A DNA stretch of 64,000 nucleotides from G963663495 sp963663495. GTDB lineage: Bacteria; Bacteroidota; Rhodothermia; Rhodothermales; Bin80. Positions 9,244 through 18,233 of the stretch are shown piece by piece; within the stretch, counting starts at the first letter, position 1; the number at the start of each line of letters is the position of its first letter. The DNA is taken from contig OY760427.1 of the NCBI GenBank assembly GCA_963663495.1, forward strand, positions 5,766,001-5,830,000. Reading direction: 5' to 3'. The notes beneath the pieces were generated by a model that saw only the letters and a list, made by a program, of their open reading frames with translations, made no database searches and had not been told where the DNA came from. Made by a program: the position numbers and the translations under genes.

Positions 9244-9415
9244 CTATGTTATTTCTTTGCTCCCGAGGTAACCGTTGAGGCCATCACGTACGGCCCGGCG
9301 GACCAACGGAAGAAGTTGGCGGTGCCGCATAACGCCGCCGCCAAGGATAATCGCTCGGGTGAGCGTGTGAGAATAAAGCCTATCAGGGCCATACCTAAGT
9401 CTGGATGACACGGCT
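9244..9415 (-). pseudogene. C-terminal remnant of a ROK-family sugar kinase
   Basis: Reading the minus strand gives AIILGGGVMRHRQLLPLVRR then AVRDGLNGYLG and a stop at 9244, a typical end of a ROK fructokinase. Just upstream the homologous frame continues in another register (MALIGFILTRSPER), so there is a one-base frameshift near 9350. Sequence before that has in-frame stops. The N-terminal two thirds of a ROK gene in the same orientation lie at 15.9-16.35 kb, so both may come from one gene split by the intervening block. Confidence 0.6.
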
Positions 9416-9481
9416 TCACCTAGAAGACATCAGTGTCCGCATCGAAGATCTTCCTGATGGCGAAGAGTAGGTCATTATTAT
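9416..9481. other. short non-coding stretch before element B
   Basis: Ends in GTCATTATTAT beside the TnpB right end; the last eight bases (ATTATTAT) would be the target duplication, but the matching copy is lost. Confidence 0.4.
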
Positions 9482-10194
9482 GGGAATTATATACGTGAGT
9501 GACCAACTGTACACAGTGAGGCACTAGTATCAATTTCACGGGTCATAGGGGTCGGTAACCCGAACGCCCCTCGCCGTGCAGAAGCCCCAATCCCGGAGGC
9601 CAGTATGTTTGCAGCCGCATTCAGGTCTGCATGATCCGCATGTCCACAGGACATACACGTGAATGTGCTCTGCATCTTACGGTTACTCGCTTCTGTGTGC
9701 CCACACACAGAACACCGCTGACTGCTATAGGCAGCGGTAACCTTCATCACCTTGCGGCACTTATAGCTCAGCATCTGATCCAGCTGGCCCCAACCTGTTC
9801 GCAGTATTCCACGGTTGAGGCCAGACTTCTGTCTGACGTTTGTGCCAAAGCTCTCCATCGTCCCCTTAGCTGAACGTGTCATCGCTTTGATCTTTAGGTC
9901 CTCCAGTATCACCGTTGAGGAGCATTTGGCAATACTGCGACTTACCTGGTGGTTCGCATTCTTGAGGATGTTAGCACGCTTGCGCTGTATGCGGGCGATT
10001 CTATGCTTCCGCCTGTTACGACGGTTGGAGCCTTTCTTCTGTCTCGCCAGTCTTCGCTGATGCCGCTTCAACGTGGTATCAAGACGCTTGGTATCCGGTT
10101 GTCTGATAATGCTTGTATCGCCCTCTGTGGAGACCATAGCGACCTGCCCGCAATTACGGTCAATGCCTATAGCACCGCCGGTATCCTCTATTAC
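9482..10194 (-). pseudogene. tnpB: TnpB element copy B, C-terminal half only
   Basis: The right-end repeat begins at 9482 and the tnpB reading frame runs back to the codons for VIEDTGGAIGIDRNCG, where an IS1380-like end begins at 10195. The RuvC Asp/Glu/Asp residues and the zinc ribbon are present but the N-terminal 180 residues and the left end of the element are missing. The other side of the IS1380 copy is an IS256-type gene, not tnpB, so the missing half was lost by rearrangement. An open frame of 345 codons (9487-10524) joins IS1380 end sequence to tnpB and is a chimera. Confidence 0.85.
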
Positions 10195-12049
10195 CCTGCA
10201 ATATTCATGTCGTACCCTTTTCGGGTCTAAAAGTGCTGTTTCGGTACCCGCAGGACCGATTGTGCGTTGTTCACGCGTAGGGACGGCCATGAGAGGGGCT
10301 GAAAACACCAGTTTAGGCCCTTTTCCCGACACGACAGCGGTCACATTACCGAGATTTTGGGAAGATGTCTGTCGGGTAGACACACCTCTGCCTACCTTCT
10401 CTTTCCGCTTTCCGCGTTGGGCGCCTGCGGTGTCGGAGCGCAGGCGCAAATATGACTTGGCTAGCTCTTCAAGGGAAGCGTGATCCATGTGAGTTGACAA
10501 TAACGTCGCCAAAATTGCTCCCATGCAGCATCTGCGCTGGCGGCAATGTGGATAACGATGTTGCGCGCGTGTTGTACGAAGCGGGCCCCCACCTTGAGTA
10601 CACGCTCGCGATAGGTGCTCAGACTTATCTGGGATTCGTCAGGCTCCCGCATAAGGCAGCGCCCCACATGCATGAGCTGATACGTTAGAAGGTATACCTG
10701 TAGCAGGACCTCGTTCTCGGCTCGGATCTCGGCATCCTGCTCCGACTCATCAGGCACCCGCACTACAGGCCGGCCCTTATAGTGTGTCTTCGGACGGAGA
10801 ACCGACGACAGCGCCATGGAGCAAGCCGCATTCAGCTCCCCGAAGTGCTTTTCCGCCTTTCCTCTCTTCCGGTACAGATTCACAAGCTGCTCTGCCGGAT
10901 AGGCTTCTACATCCAGATCGGTGATCAGATAGAAATGCCGCGGAAAAAGCTCTCCCGGCACCGGAACAACCACGAGCACCACACGACGCTCTACGGACCA
11001 GCACTTTGCACGATAGCGCAGTTCGTGGTAGCATTCGTCCGACGGCTGATCACCCTCCAAATGAGGCGCCGCAAGCCCGTCAATCACATCGTTTCCTTTC
11101 AGACGCATCACGTAGCCGATACGGTCGTTCTCCAGCTTATCACATAATTCGCCACTGTTGAAGCCTGCGTCCAATCGGACAATGACCTTGTCGGCCACAT
11201 GTTCACGCAATGCCAGCCCAATGCGTCGAATGAAACCGTAGCAGTCCTTCACCACATTCTGCGTGCCCCCTCGCAATTCCGCCCCCAACATGTCGCCCGA
11301 CTCACCGCATATGGCGATAAGGGGCAGAAAGATGGTGCGCTTGTAATATCCGTTCCACTTGCTGCCCTGCTGCTTGCCATGTGTATCTACCGGTACACCG
11401 TCCACATCAAAGACCACCTCGGGGCGGCGCTTCCCGCCACCACGCTGCAGCAGGTGCTCCATGGCGAATGTCTCTACAAAAAGGCGCAACTTCTTGAAAT
11501 TCTTTTTCCCGGCCAACATGTGCACGAAGCGAGACATGGTTGGCTGGGATGCCAGGGACCTATCGTCCTGTAATGCCCTCATACCCCTTTTGGAAGAAGT
11601 GGCCACGCGCATGGCGGGGTCCCTTCGAAGCTTGTCCGCATCTGACTGACGTCCCCACCCCTGCACATGTTGCAGCAGTAACTGCCGCACTAACTCCTCA
11701 AGGCTATGCGTAATCCGAGCTTGGGACCGATTGTCCTTAAGCACGGAAGCGAGTCGGCATGCCAAGGTGCTGATCACCATGAGCAGGCGCATAGGAATGA
11801 CGCCCGCATCCGATGTTAGATTATCGGTCTTGGAGCGTACAACTTTAACGGATTTATTGAACTGGCAAGCGAACAGAAGGTTGGATTTGGGATCTTGCAT
11901 CGGGTGTGTTACAGGGTGAATGGGTATTGGGATTTCTGAACGTTTGAGCGTCGCACAGGATCCCATTCAAACCGTGTATAGTCAACATATTACACCATAA
12001 TATTAAACGACGATTCCCCGCCACTTAACTCCCTTATGAATAAGGGAGG
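10195..12049 (-). mobile_element. IS1380-like insertion sequence, copy 2 (1855 bp)
   Basis: It has the same ends as copy 1 (CCTGCAATATTCATG at 10195 and CCTCCCTTATTCATAA reading back from 12049). The flanks do not show a 5-bp duplication: the left flank is tnpB (CTATTAC) and the right flank is an IS256-type gene (CTACGCG). This is expected of a hybrid produced by recombination between two copies. Confidence 0.85.
10461..11966 (-). CDS. IS1380-like DDE transposase, copy 2
   Basis: 501 residues and nearly identical to copy 1, with the same DDE positions (FDVDGVPVDT, VRLDAGFNSG, RKRGKAEKHFGEL). It holds a single DESEQ unit where copy 1 has ten, so this is probably the ancestral form. No stops or shifts are seen. 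The stop codon lies about 270 bp inside the element's right end, leaving a long 3' untranslated tail that in this copy is open in another frame. Confidence 0.8.
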   Translation of the reverse strand: MGSCATLKRSEIPIPIHPVTHPMQDPKSNLLFACQFNKSVKVVRSKTDNLTSDAGVIPMRLLMVISTLACRLASVLKDNRSQARITHSLEELVRQLLLQHVQGWGRQSDADKLRRDPAMRVATSSKRGMRALQDDRSLASQPTMSRFVHMLAGKKNFKKLRLFVETFAMEHLLQRGGGKRRPEVVFDVDGVPVDTHGKQQGSKWNGYYKRTIFLPLIAICGESGDMLGAELRGGTQNVVKDCYGFIRRIGLALREHVADKVIVRLDAGFNSGELCDKLENDRIGYVMRLKGNDVIDGLAAPHLEGDQPSDECYHELRYRAKCWSVERRVVLVVVPVPGELFPRHFYLITDLDVEAYPAEQLVNLYRKRGKAEKHFGELNAACSMALSSVLRPKTHYKGRPVVRVPDESEQDAEIRAENEVLLQVYLLTYQLMHVGRCLMREPDESQISLSTYRERVLKVGARFVQHARNIVIHIAASADAAWEQFWRRYCQLTWITLPLKS

Positions 12050-13160
12050 CTACGCGAGAGACGATGTGCACGACGGACGTTACGAGAGATGGGGGACCAA
12101 TCCGGGTTCAATCAGGATCATGGGGAAACGCCTGAAGATCCGGGTGCAGCGCGTACGGGATAAGAAAGAGGGCAAGGAGCGTCCTCTGGAGACCTATTGT
12201 GAGCTACGCAATGCATCGGTTGAAGAGGAGAACAATCTGACGGAAAACATTCTTCTTGGGATCAGCCAGCGGGATTATCACCGTGTGGTCAGCGCGTTTG
12301 CGGACAGTTATGGATTGAGCGCTTCCTCGGTCAGTCGCACTTTCAGGAAGAAGAGTGCGGAGGCCCTCAAGAAGTTCGAAGAACGCGATCTGTCTTCGGA
12401 AACCTATGTGACGCTGCTGATAGATGGCAAGTACTTGCAGGAGTGCCAGATCGTGCTGTGTATGGGCATTACGGCAGACGGAAAGAAGGAGATCTTGGGC
12501 ATGGTGGAGACGACCACGGAGAATGCGGAGGCGATTGCAGGTTTGTTGGAAGGCCTGATCAATCGCGGCCTGTGCTATGACCAGGGCCTGCTGTGCGTTG
12601 TGGATGGAGCGAAGGGGCTTTACAAGGCGGTAAAGGATGTTTTCGGCGACTACACGCAGGTGCAGCGTTGTACCTGGCACAAGCGGGAGAATGTGGTGAG
12701 CAAGCTCACGAAAAAGGAGGATGCGCCCAAGGTGCGTCGGAAGATGCAGGAGGCGTATCGTGAAGACACGTACGACGACGCAAAAGCGGGGCTTGAGACC
12801 CTACGGGATGACTTGGAGGAACAAGGGGAGGAAGCGGCCGCACGTAGCCTGGAAGAGGGCATGGAAGAGACGCTGACACTGCACAGGCTGGGTGTGGCGG
12901 ATACGGTCGGATGCAGTCTGCTAACCACCAACATCATTGAGAATGTCAACGGCCAGCTGGCTAATCGAACGCGGCGGATCAGACGTTGGGTAAACTCAGA
13001 TCAACGTCACCGATGGGTAGCAATGGCTATGCTGGAAACCGAACCCCGATTATGTAAGCTTGGCTGCGCAAAACACCTTCCGAAGCTCCAAAAAGCCCTG
13101 CTAAAATGTGTGCCGAAACCGTATCTTGGGCCCACTCCTAAGCCGGTCTTGAAAAAATAG
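12050..13160 (+). pseudogene. IS256-family (mutator-type) transposase, N-terminus lost
   Basis: The open frame starts inside the end of IS1380 copy 2 (ATG at 12036) but its own homology begins at 12050. The remaining 370 residues contain the mutator-type catalytic core: VTLLIDGKYLQECQIVLCMG (first Asp), LLCVVDGAKGLYKAV (second Asp), VQRCTWHKRENVV and LLTTNIIENVNGQL (Glu). Comparison of where the RYERWGTNPGSIRIMGKRLK-type block usually sits suggests 60-80 residues are missing from the DNA-binding N-terminus. It converges with and truncates the DruA/IS4 fusion gene. Confidence 0.75.
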
Positions 13161-14304
13161 ACCAACTACTTCTGGCACCATGCCGAGGCGCCAATATCTT
13201 CTCAGGATTGTTCCCATACCGATCCGCCTTCTCAAGAAAACGATAATACCCCGATACCGCCGCCGGATCACGCTTCGGTGCTGCACTCGGTGGACGACCC
13301 ATAGATGCTCCCAACATTGCTGCACTCTTTACCAAACCAGCACTGCGCCTCTTATCCCCCAATGGCGTACCACCAAACTCCTGCTCCGCCCACCCTTCAC
13401 CATCAAGCCCCTCACCCACTTCCAACCGCGGATGCAGTTCCACCTCCGGTACACCCAGCTTCTTGCGCCAGTCTCCGTCAACCTCCCTAACGAATATCTT
13501 CTTCTGCGTTTGCTTGCATTCATGCGTGAGGGCATGCCGCCCCCTGCCCATGGTCATGCCCAAACGAAGGAAGCCTGCCGCCTTGAAACACGTACCCTCC
13601 TGATCCGGGCCCACAAATGTTTCCACCAGAAAGGGCGTATAGCCATATCGCGCACGGAAGTCGTCCGGCAATCGCCGGAGTACCCGTCCCAACAGATGAC
13701 TGGCCAGATTCTTGCATTGCACCGTGGGACGAATCAGGAAGCGACTCAGCCCCACCACACGATACAGCTCCCGATCCCGCTGCTCATCACTCCACGCCAT
13801 CCATGTATCCCGAGGTTTCAGATACAACGCCGCTGCCGAAAACCCGATGGCGCCCAGTATCCCGTGCGCACTCTGAAACACGTATCGCACCTGGGCCCCC
13901 ACAAGGGTCTTCAAACCGCGGGGATGCTCCTTGGTCATCAGCGTATTCCAGATCGTGGTAGCATCGCGGTCGGAGACCAGCACGACCTCAAGATCTTCGA
14001 CCTCACCCACCGTATCCGGTACATCCACCGGCGCCTCCACCGGAGCTTCCAACAAACGCGGCCCGGCAATCCGACCAGTCCGCTGCGAAACAGGCAGTAC
14101 AATCTTGTTCTCTGCCTCCAGCGTACGTAGCGCTTTCAAGCATCCGGCCCACTGCGGCCGCCCGCGAGCATCCATAAAGCGGTATTGCTCGCAAACAATG
14201 CGACTGACTGCGGTGCGACTCTTGTCACCGTGTACCTCCAGAATACGCTGCAAGGTCGGTTCTGCGCCGCGAAGCGTGGTAAGTATCTGATGCTGCACCC
14301 ACAT
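13138..14304 (-). pseudogene. DruA-like (DUF4338) protein fused to an IS4/Tn5-type DNA-binding domain, C-terminus truncated
   Basis: 388 residues. The first 280 have the DUF4338/DruA pattern: GAQVRYVFQSAHGILGAIGF, WMAWSDEQRDRELYRVVGL, RFLIRPTVQCKNLASHLLGR, LPDDFRARYGYTPFLVETF and LGMTMGRGR. Residues about 310-375 match the N-terminal DNA-binding domain of IS4/Tn5 transposases (WAEQEFGGTPLGDKRRSAGL, VSGYYRFLEKADRYGNNPEK, ILAPR). The protein then breaks off where the IS256-type sequence starts, so the expected DDE domain is missing. DUF4338 occurs in the Druantia defence protein DruA and in transposases of this layout; here the context is a transposon. Confidence 0.7.
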
Positions 14305-14362
14305 GCCGGTAAACTAACAGACAAATACGCAATAGTCAAGAGGCAATATTAATGGTAGGCAG

Positions 14363-14696
14363 GGCAAGACCGTGGATTCAGGCCTTTACATGGAACTTGG
14401 GAACCTGTCGTCCTGCTGTTAAGGGAGACTCGCAAGCGGAGACCCCGTGAGCGATTGAGTACCGATGCGGGGCACAGGGGCGGAGCAGTCCGTAGTGTGG
14501 AAGGGCTTGTAATGAGTCTGGAGCGAAGGGGCTGCCCTAAGCGGTTTGGAACAATGGAGCAACCCGAGAGGGGAGGACTCTGATGGCACACATAAGACCG
14601 TTTTACGACGGTTGCTCAGGAAGAGCCGTATGAGGCGAGAGTCTCACGTACGGTTCTGTGGGGGCCTGGGTGTGAAATTCCCCCGGGCTACCCGAC
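14363..14696 (+). ncRNA. group II intron, ORF-less or 5'-truncated
   Basis: The segment carries blocks typical of bacterial group II introns: GGAGCAGTCCGTAGTGTGGA, the CTGGAGCGAAGGGGCTG block, and a canonical domain V followed by a domain VI-like hairpin ending near CTACCCGAC at 14696. There is no reverse-transcriptase frame. The 5' end is uncertain because no GTGYG start was found close by. The exons on both sides are not recognisable as one gene. Confidence 0.65.
14623..14656 (+). ncRNA. group II intron domain V
   Basis: 34 nt. GAGCCGTA pairs with TACGGTTC; the distal helix AGGC/GTCT is capped by a GAGA (GNRA) tetraloop; a bulge lies on the 3' side and the AGC catalytic triad is in the 5' strand. 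This is a textbook domain V. Confidence 0.85.
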
Positions 14697-15405
14697 GTTT
14701 GCGGTGCAGCGGCCTGTTCCCACCGGCCGTTGGTGTCTACTACCTCCAGCGCCCACACCTCTGCACGCCGTACCGTGCCCCACGGAGCGTTATCGGGTGC
14801 ACTCAAAGATATGTGCCCATATTCGCTTCAAAAAGGTTCGGTAGCGCGGGCAAAAGGGGCCTTCCCGGGCCATTGGCAATGTTATCGCACAGGTGGATAC
14901 CAGACCGATGCGCGGAGACCAAAATCTAGGATAATGCTGGGCGAACCTTGCATAATTCGCCGTGTCGGCAAGAATCACTGCCTAGCACTGGTCGCCACAC
15001 GTAGCGTCCATATGGCTCCATTCTGCTGACCCAAGGTGCGACCTGCACGACAGAACTTAGAAAGTTTAAAGCGAGCTGCAGGTGGCAGGAAGGTCTAGCG
15101 CAGCGTGCAACACCGGAAGACGCCTGTCTGAATCCGTTACCATTTTACAACGGGTTCGATAGACGGATAGGGGTGGCATTGCTAGTCAATTCCTGACGGC
15201 TCGAATAACGAAAAATACTTTTGCAAGGCAATACTAAGGAAAACGAAATCGGCGAACTTTATATTGGAGTGCATGACTGCCTGCTACTAGCATAAACCGC
15301 GTCTAATGTTTAGTATTGAGCCCCGTATAGTATCCCCATGGCGGAGCCCTATAGGTAACCACCGCTAGGAAGCACGAAACCACAACTCCGCGAGGCTCGA
15401 ACCCA
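14697..15405. other. decayed region with weak coding traces
   Basis: On the minus strand, two frames together give a plausible but broken protein (IHLCDNIANGPGRPLLPALP in one frame at about 14830-14900, and LSAPDNAPWGTVRRAEVWAL in the next at about 14735-14805). I do not recognise the family. The part from 15030 to 15400 is AT-richer and shows nothing. Confidence 0.35.
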
Positions 15406-15849
15406 ATGCGACGCGATTCCACAGGCACATACGTAATGACCATCGGAGGCGGAGAGGCCGTTCGGGCATTCGTGCCCCGTCCATTGCCCCCCGTTCCCGA
15501 CATTGATTTTACGGGGAGTCTTCGATGGTCCCTTGAAGGGGCTGCAGTTGCAATCGGGCGACTTGACGCGGTTACCGAATTGCTGCCCGACCCGGCTGTG
15601 TTTGTGTACGGCTACGTACGAAAGGAGGCAGTCTTGTCCTCCCAGATTGAGGGCACGCAGTCCTCAATGGCCGATCTGATGCTCTATGAAGCAGGAGGCG
15701 TACCCCCTTCGGACCGCCGCGATGTGTTGGAAGTGTCAAACGCCGTGGCGGCATTGTATCACGGCGTCGAACGGCTGCGCGGTGATTTTCCACTCTCGAA
15801 TCGCCTTATACGGGAGATGCATTCCAAGCTAATGGCCGGCGGCCAAGTA
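15406..15849 (+). pseudogene. Fic-family protein, N-terminal part only
   Basis: The first ~148 residues match the Fic N-terminal domain of the DNA-binding Fic group: LPPVPDIDFTGSLRWSLEGA, AIGRLDAVTELLPDP, VRKEAVLSSQIEGTQSSMAD, EVSNAVAALYHGVERL and LSNRLIREMHSKLMAGG. The match stops at 15849. The open frame runs on to 15975, but that part is the antisense of a ROK kinase remnant, so the catalytic HPFxxGNGR half is absent. Start may be ATG 15406 or ATG 15436. The gene was cut by a rearrangement; an AMP-transferase function is not possible for this piece. Confidence 0.75.
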
Positions 15850-15861
15850 AGTGCCGTGTCG

Positions 15862-16347
15862 CCCGGAGAGTTTCGGCAGAAAAATGCGCCCCATTTCCGG
15901 ATGCATCAGACCGTGTCGGCGCCGGCCGTGTACGAGGCCCCCACCACCGATACCTGCACCGACCGTCACAAATAGGACCGTGGCGGCGTTTTGCACAGCT
16001 CTCCACCGGTGTTCGGCGAGCCCCGCTGCGTTTAATCAAAGGCCACCGGAACACCAAGAGCTTTTCGGACACAGCCTGCAAGGTCTGTGTTGGCCTATCC
16101 ACGCTTAGGTGTGGTGGTAATGTACCCGTATGTAGGTGACCCTGGCCGAGGGTCCGCGGGACCGAAAGAGCCGATACCAATGGCTGCCAGTGCGGTGACC
16201 TGAGCAGAAAAAGGCTACAATATTCGCCAAAGTTTCCCTTGGTGATCGCGTAGGGAAGCGGGTAACGGCCCTGATATTGTAGGGCCCAGTGCCAGCGGCG
16301 CAGACGAATTTCGTATCGCCAGCTTCAATGCCTCCGTAGACCACCAC
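15862..16347 (-). pseudogene. ROK-family sugar kinase (fructokinase-like), N-terminal two thirds, decayed
   Basis: From ATG 16347 the frame begins VVYGGIEAGDTKFVCAAG, the ROK ATP-binding start with GGT altered to GDT. After a frameshift near 16210 it continues LAAIGIGSFGPADPRPGSP and YGYITTTPKRG, meets a TAG, goes on ANTDLAGCVRKALGVPVAFD, shifts again, then reads NAAGLAEHRW, LFVTVGAGIGGG and HGLMHPEMGRIFLPK. At least one stop and two shifts are present. It begins 10 bp after the htpG stop on the same strand, so it may once have been co-transcribed. The remnant at 9.25-9.41 kb fits as its C-terminus. Confidence 0.75.
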
Positions 16348-16357
16348 ATCGGGTACT

Positions 16358-18232
16358 CTAAGACGCCTGCCGATCTTGTGCAGGACGCGTAGCCTCTACC
16401 ATAATCTGCGTCATCCGCTGACTGAAGTCAGACGCATGATCAAGAAAGCCACCAACCAGCAATGCTCCATCGTAGACTTGTTCTATGATTGTGTCAAGCA
16501 GTTCATCACGGCCGCCCGTTTGGTGTAGCGTCCACAGGTTCTTCATCAGAGCGTGAGATGTGTTTATCTCAAGGACTTTCTTTGGCGTTTCAAAGTCCTT
16601 GTTGATCATGCGCATCATCCGTTCCGTCTGTGTGTCCATACCATCGGCGGCTGCCACTAGGGTCGCAGCCGAGTCCACCAGCCGCTTTGAAGCCTTAACA
16701 TCCTGTACCCTATCCCCAAGGCGCACCCGAAACAGCGTCAGCAACCCGTCCGTAGCCTCGTGGGACAGCGTATCTTCAGCCTTTTCGGAGAGATCTTCCA
16801 GATCAGCCTGTTCAATACTCTTCAGAGGCTTATCTTCAAACTCGCTCAAATGCATGATGGTGAACACATCAACAGCATCAACTAGCAGGAGCACCTCAAT
16901 CTCACGCTCCCGGAAGTACTCCAAGTTCGGACTGCGCAAGGCCGTATCAATATTGTCAGCCAACAGGTAATACATGCTGTCCTGCCCTTCTGACATGCGG
17001 GCTACGTAGTCTTCCAGAGAGGTAGTCTCGGTTGGCTTCGTCCTTGTGGAAGGATAGCGGAGGAGCTTGATGTATTGGTCCCTACGTGCCATTTCGGTAG
17101 GAAGGCCCATCTTAAACTGGGGCCCAAACTCTTGGAAGAAGCGGTCATAACGATCCCCATCATCAGCCGACCACTCCTCAAGCATGCCTAGGATCTTTCT
17201 GGTCAATGTGGTGCGGATCTTGCCGGCCACGGGGCTCTTCTGCGTGACTTCGCGGGAGACATTGAGCGGTAAGTCGTCGGTATCAACAACACCTCGTATA
17301 AACCGCAGGTATTCCGGCAGCAAGGATCGTGCATTGTCCTGAATAAACACACCGGACGCGTAGAGCTGCACCGTTTTCTGGTCTTCGTTCTGAAACATTC
17401 CCTGCTGCACGGCAGCCGGCACAAAGAGCAGCGCGTTGAAATTCACCATGCCCTCAATGTGCAGATGGAGATGTCCGAGCGGCTTCGTGGTATCGTTGGT
17501 TACAAACCGGTAGAATTCGCTACGCTCCTCATCGGTCACCGTATCTCTTGACCTGCGCCAGAGAGCCTCAACCGTATTAACCTGATCCTCGGCCAGGAAA
17601 ATGGGAAACTCCACAAAGTTCGAGTACTGGCGAATCACTTGGCGCACCCGGTAGGCCTCGCAAAAGTCCGTGGCATCGTCCTTGAGGTGCAGCGTGATGC
17701 GCGTTCCTCTACTACTACGCTCTACGGGCTCAATGGTGTAGTGCCCTGCACCGGTAGAGTGCCATCGTAGGCCCTGCGAGCCGGGTGCAGCATGCCTTGT
17801 CTCTAAGACCACCTCGTCAGCGACCATAAAGCTGGCGTAGAATCCGACACCAAACTGTCCGATCAGGTTGCCATCAATGGGCTTATCTGTTTTGCGGATC
17901 TCGTCAAGAAATTCCAGTGTGCCGCTACTGGCAATGGTGCCAATGCGCTCAACAAGATCTTCTTCGGTCATACCGATACCCGTATCCTCTACGGTAAGGG
18001 TTTTGGCTTCCGAGTCCAAGGTGATCGTGATATGATAATCCTCGTCTCCCAGGGTTGTATCCGACAGCTGAAGGAAGCGCACCTTGTTGAGTGCGTCCGC
18101 GGCATTCGATATCAATTCCCGAAGAAATATCTCGCGGTGCGTGTACAGCGAGTGGATAATGAGATGCAGCAGCTGCTGCATCTGGGCCCGGTATTCGTAC
18201 TGCCGGGCGGTTGGAGAAGAAGAGTCGGACAT
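16358..18232 (-). CDS. htpG: molecular chaperone HtpG (Hsp90)
   Basis: 624 residues, full length for bacterial Hsp90. The GHKL ATPase start is LIIHSLYTHREIFLRELISNAADAL (residues about 27-51), with the nucleotide-binding Asp in VEDTGIGMTEEDL, the lid region IASSGTLEFLDEI, and GQFGVGFYASFMVAD. The middle domain has the catalytic-Arg region (DDLPLNVSREVTQKSP), and the C-terminal dimerisation domain ends near ERMMRMINKDFE. It works in the cytoplasm in ATP-driven protein folding and stress tolerance. Its start is one base after the DUF4340 gene stop, so it is likely co-transcribed with the upstream ABC export genes. Confidence 0.97.
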   Translation of the reverse strand: MSDSSSPTARQYEYRAQMQQLLHLIIHSLYTHREIFLRELISNAADALNKVRFLQLSDTTLGDEDYHITITLDSEAKTLTVEDTGIGMTEEDLVERIGTIASSGTLEFLDEIRKTDKPIDGNLIGQFGVGFYASFMVADEVVLETRHAAPGSQGLRWHSTGAGHYTIEPVERSSRGTRITLHLKDDATDFCEAYRVRQVIRQYSNFVEFPIFLAEDQVNTVEALWRRSRDTVTDEERSEFYRFVTNDTTKPLGHLHLHIEGMVNFNALLFVPAAVQQGMFQNEDQKTVQLYASGVFIQDNARSLLPEYLRFIRGVVDTDDLPLNVSREVTQKSPVAGKIRTTLTRKILGMLEEWSADDGDRYDRFFQEFGPQFKMGLPTEMARRDQYIKLLRYPSTRTKPTETTSLEDYVARMSEGQDSMYYLLADNIDTALRSPNLEYFREREIEVLLLVDAVDVFTIMHLSEFEDKPLKSIEQADLEDLSEKAEDTLSHEATDGLLTLFRVRLGDRVQDVKASKRLVDSAATLVAAADGMDTQTERMMRMINKDFETPKKVLEINTSHALMKNLWTLHQTGGRDELLDTIIEQVYDGALLVGGFLDHASDFSQRMTQIMVEATRPAQDRQAS

Positions 18233-18233
18233 A

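Noticed and set aside
13180..14130. 316-codon plus-strand frame
   Set aside because: Pro/His/Arg-rich antisense shadow of the DruA/IS4 fusion gene, without recognisable domains.
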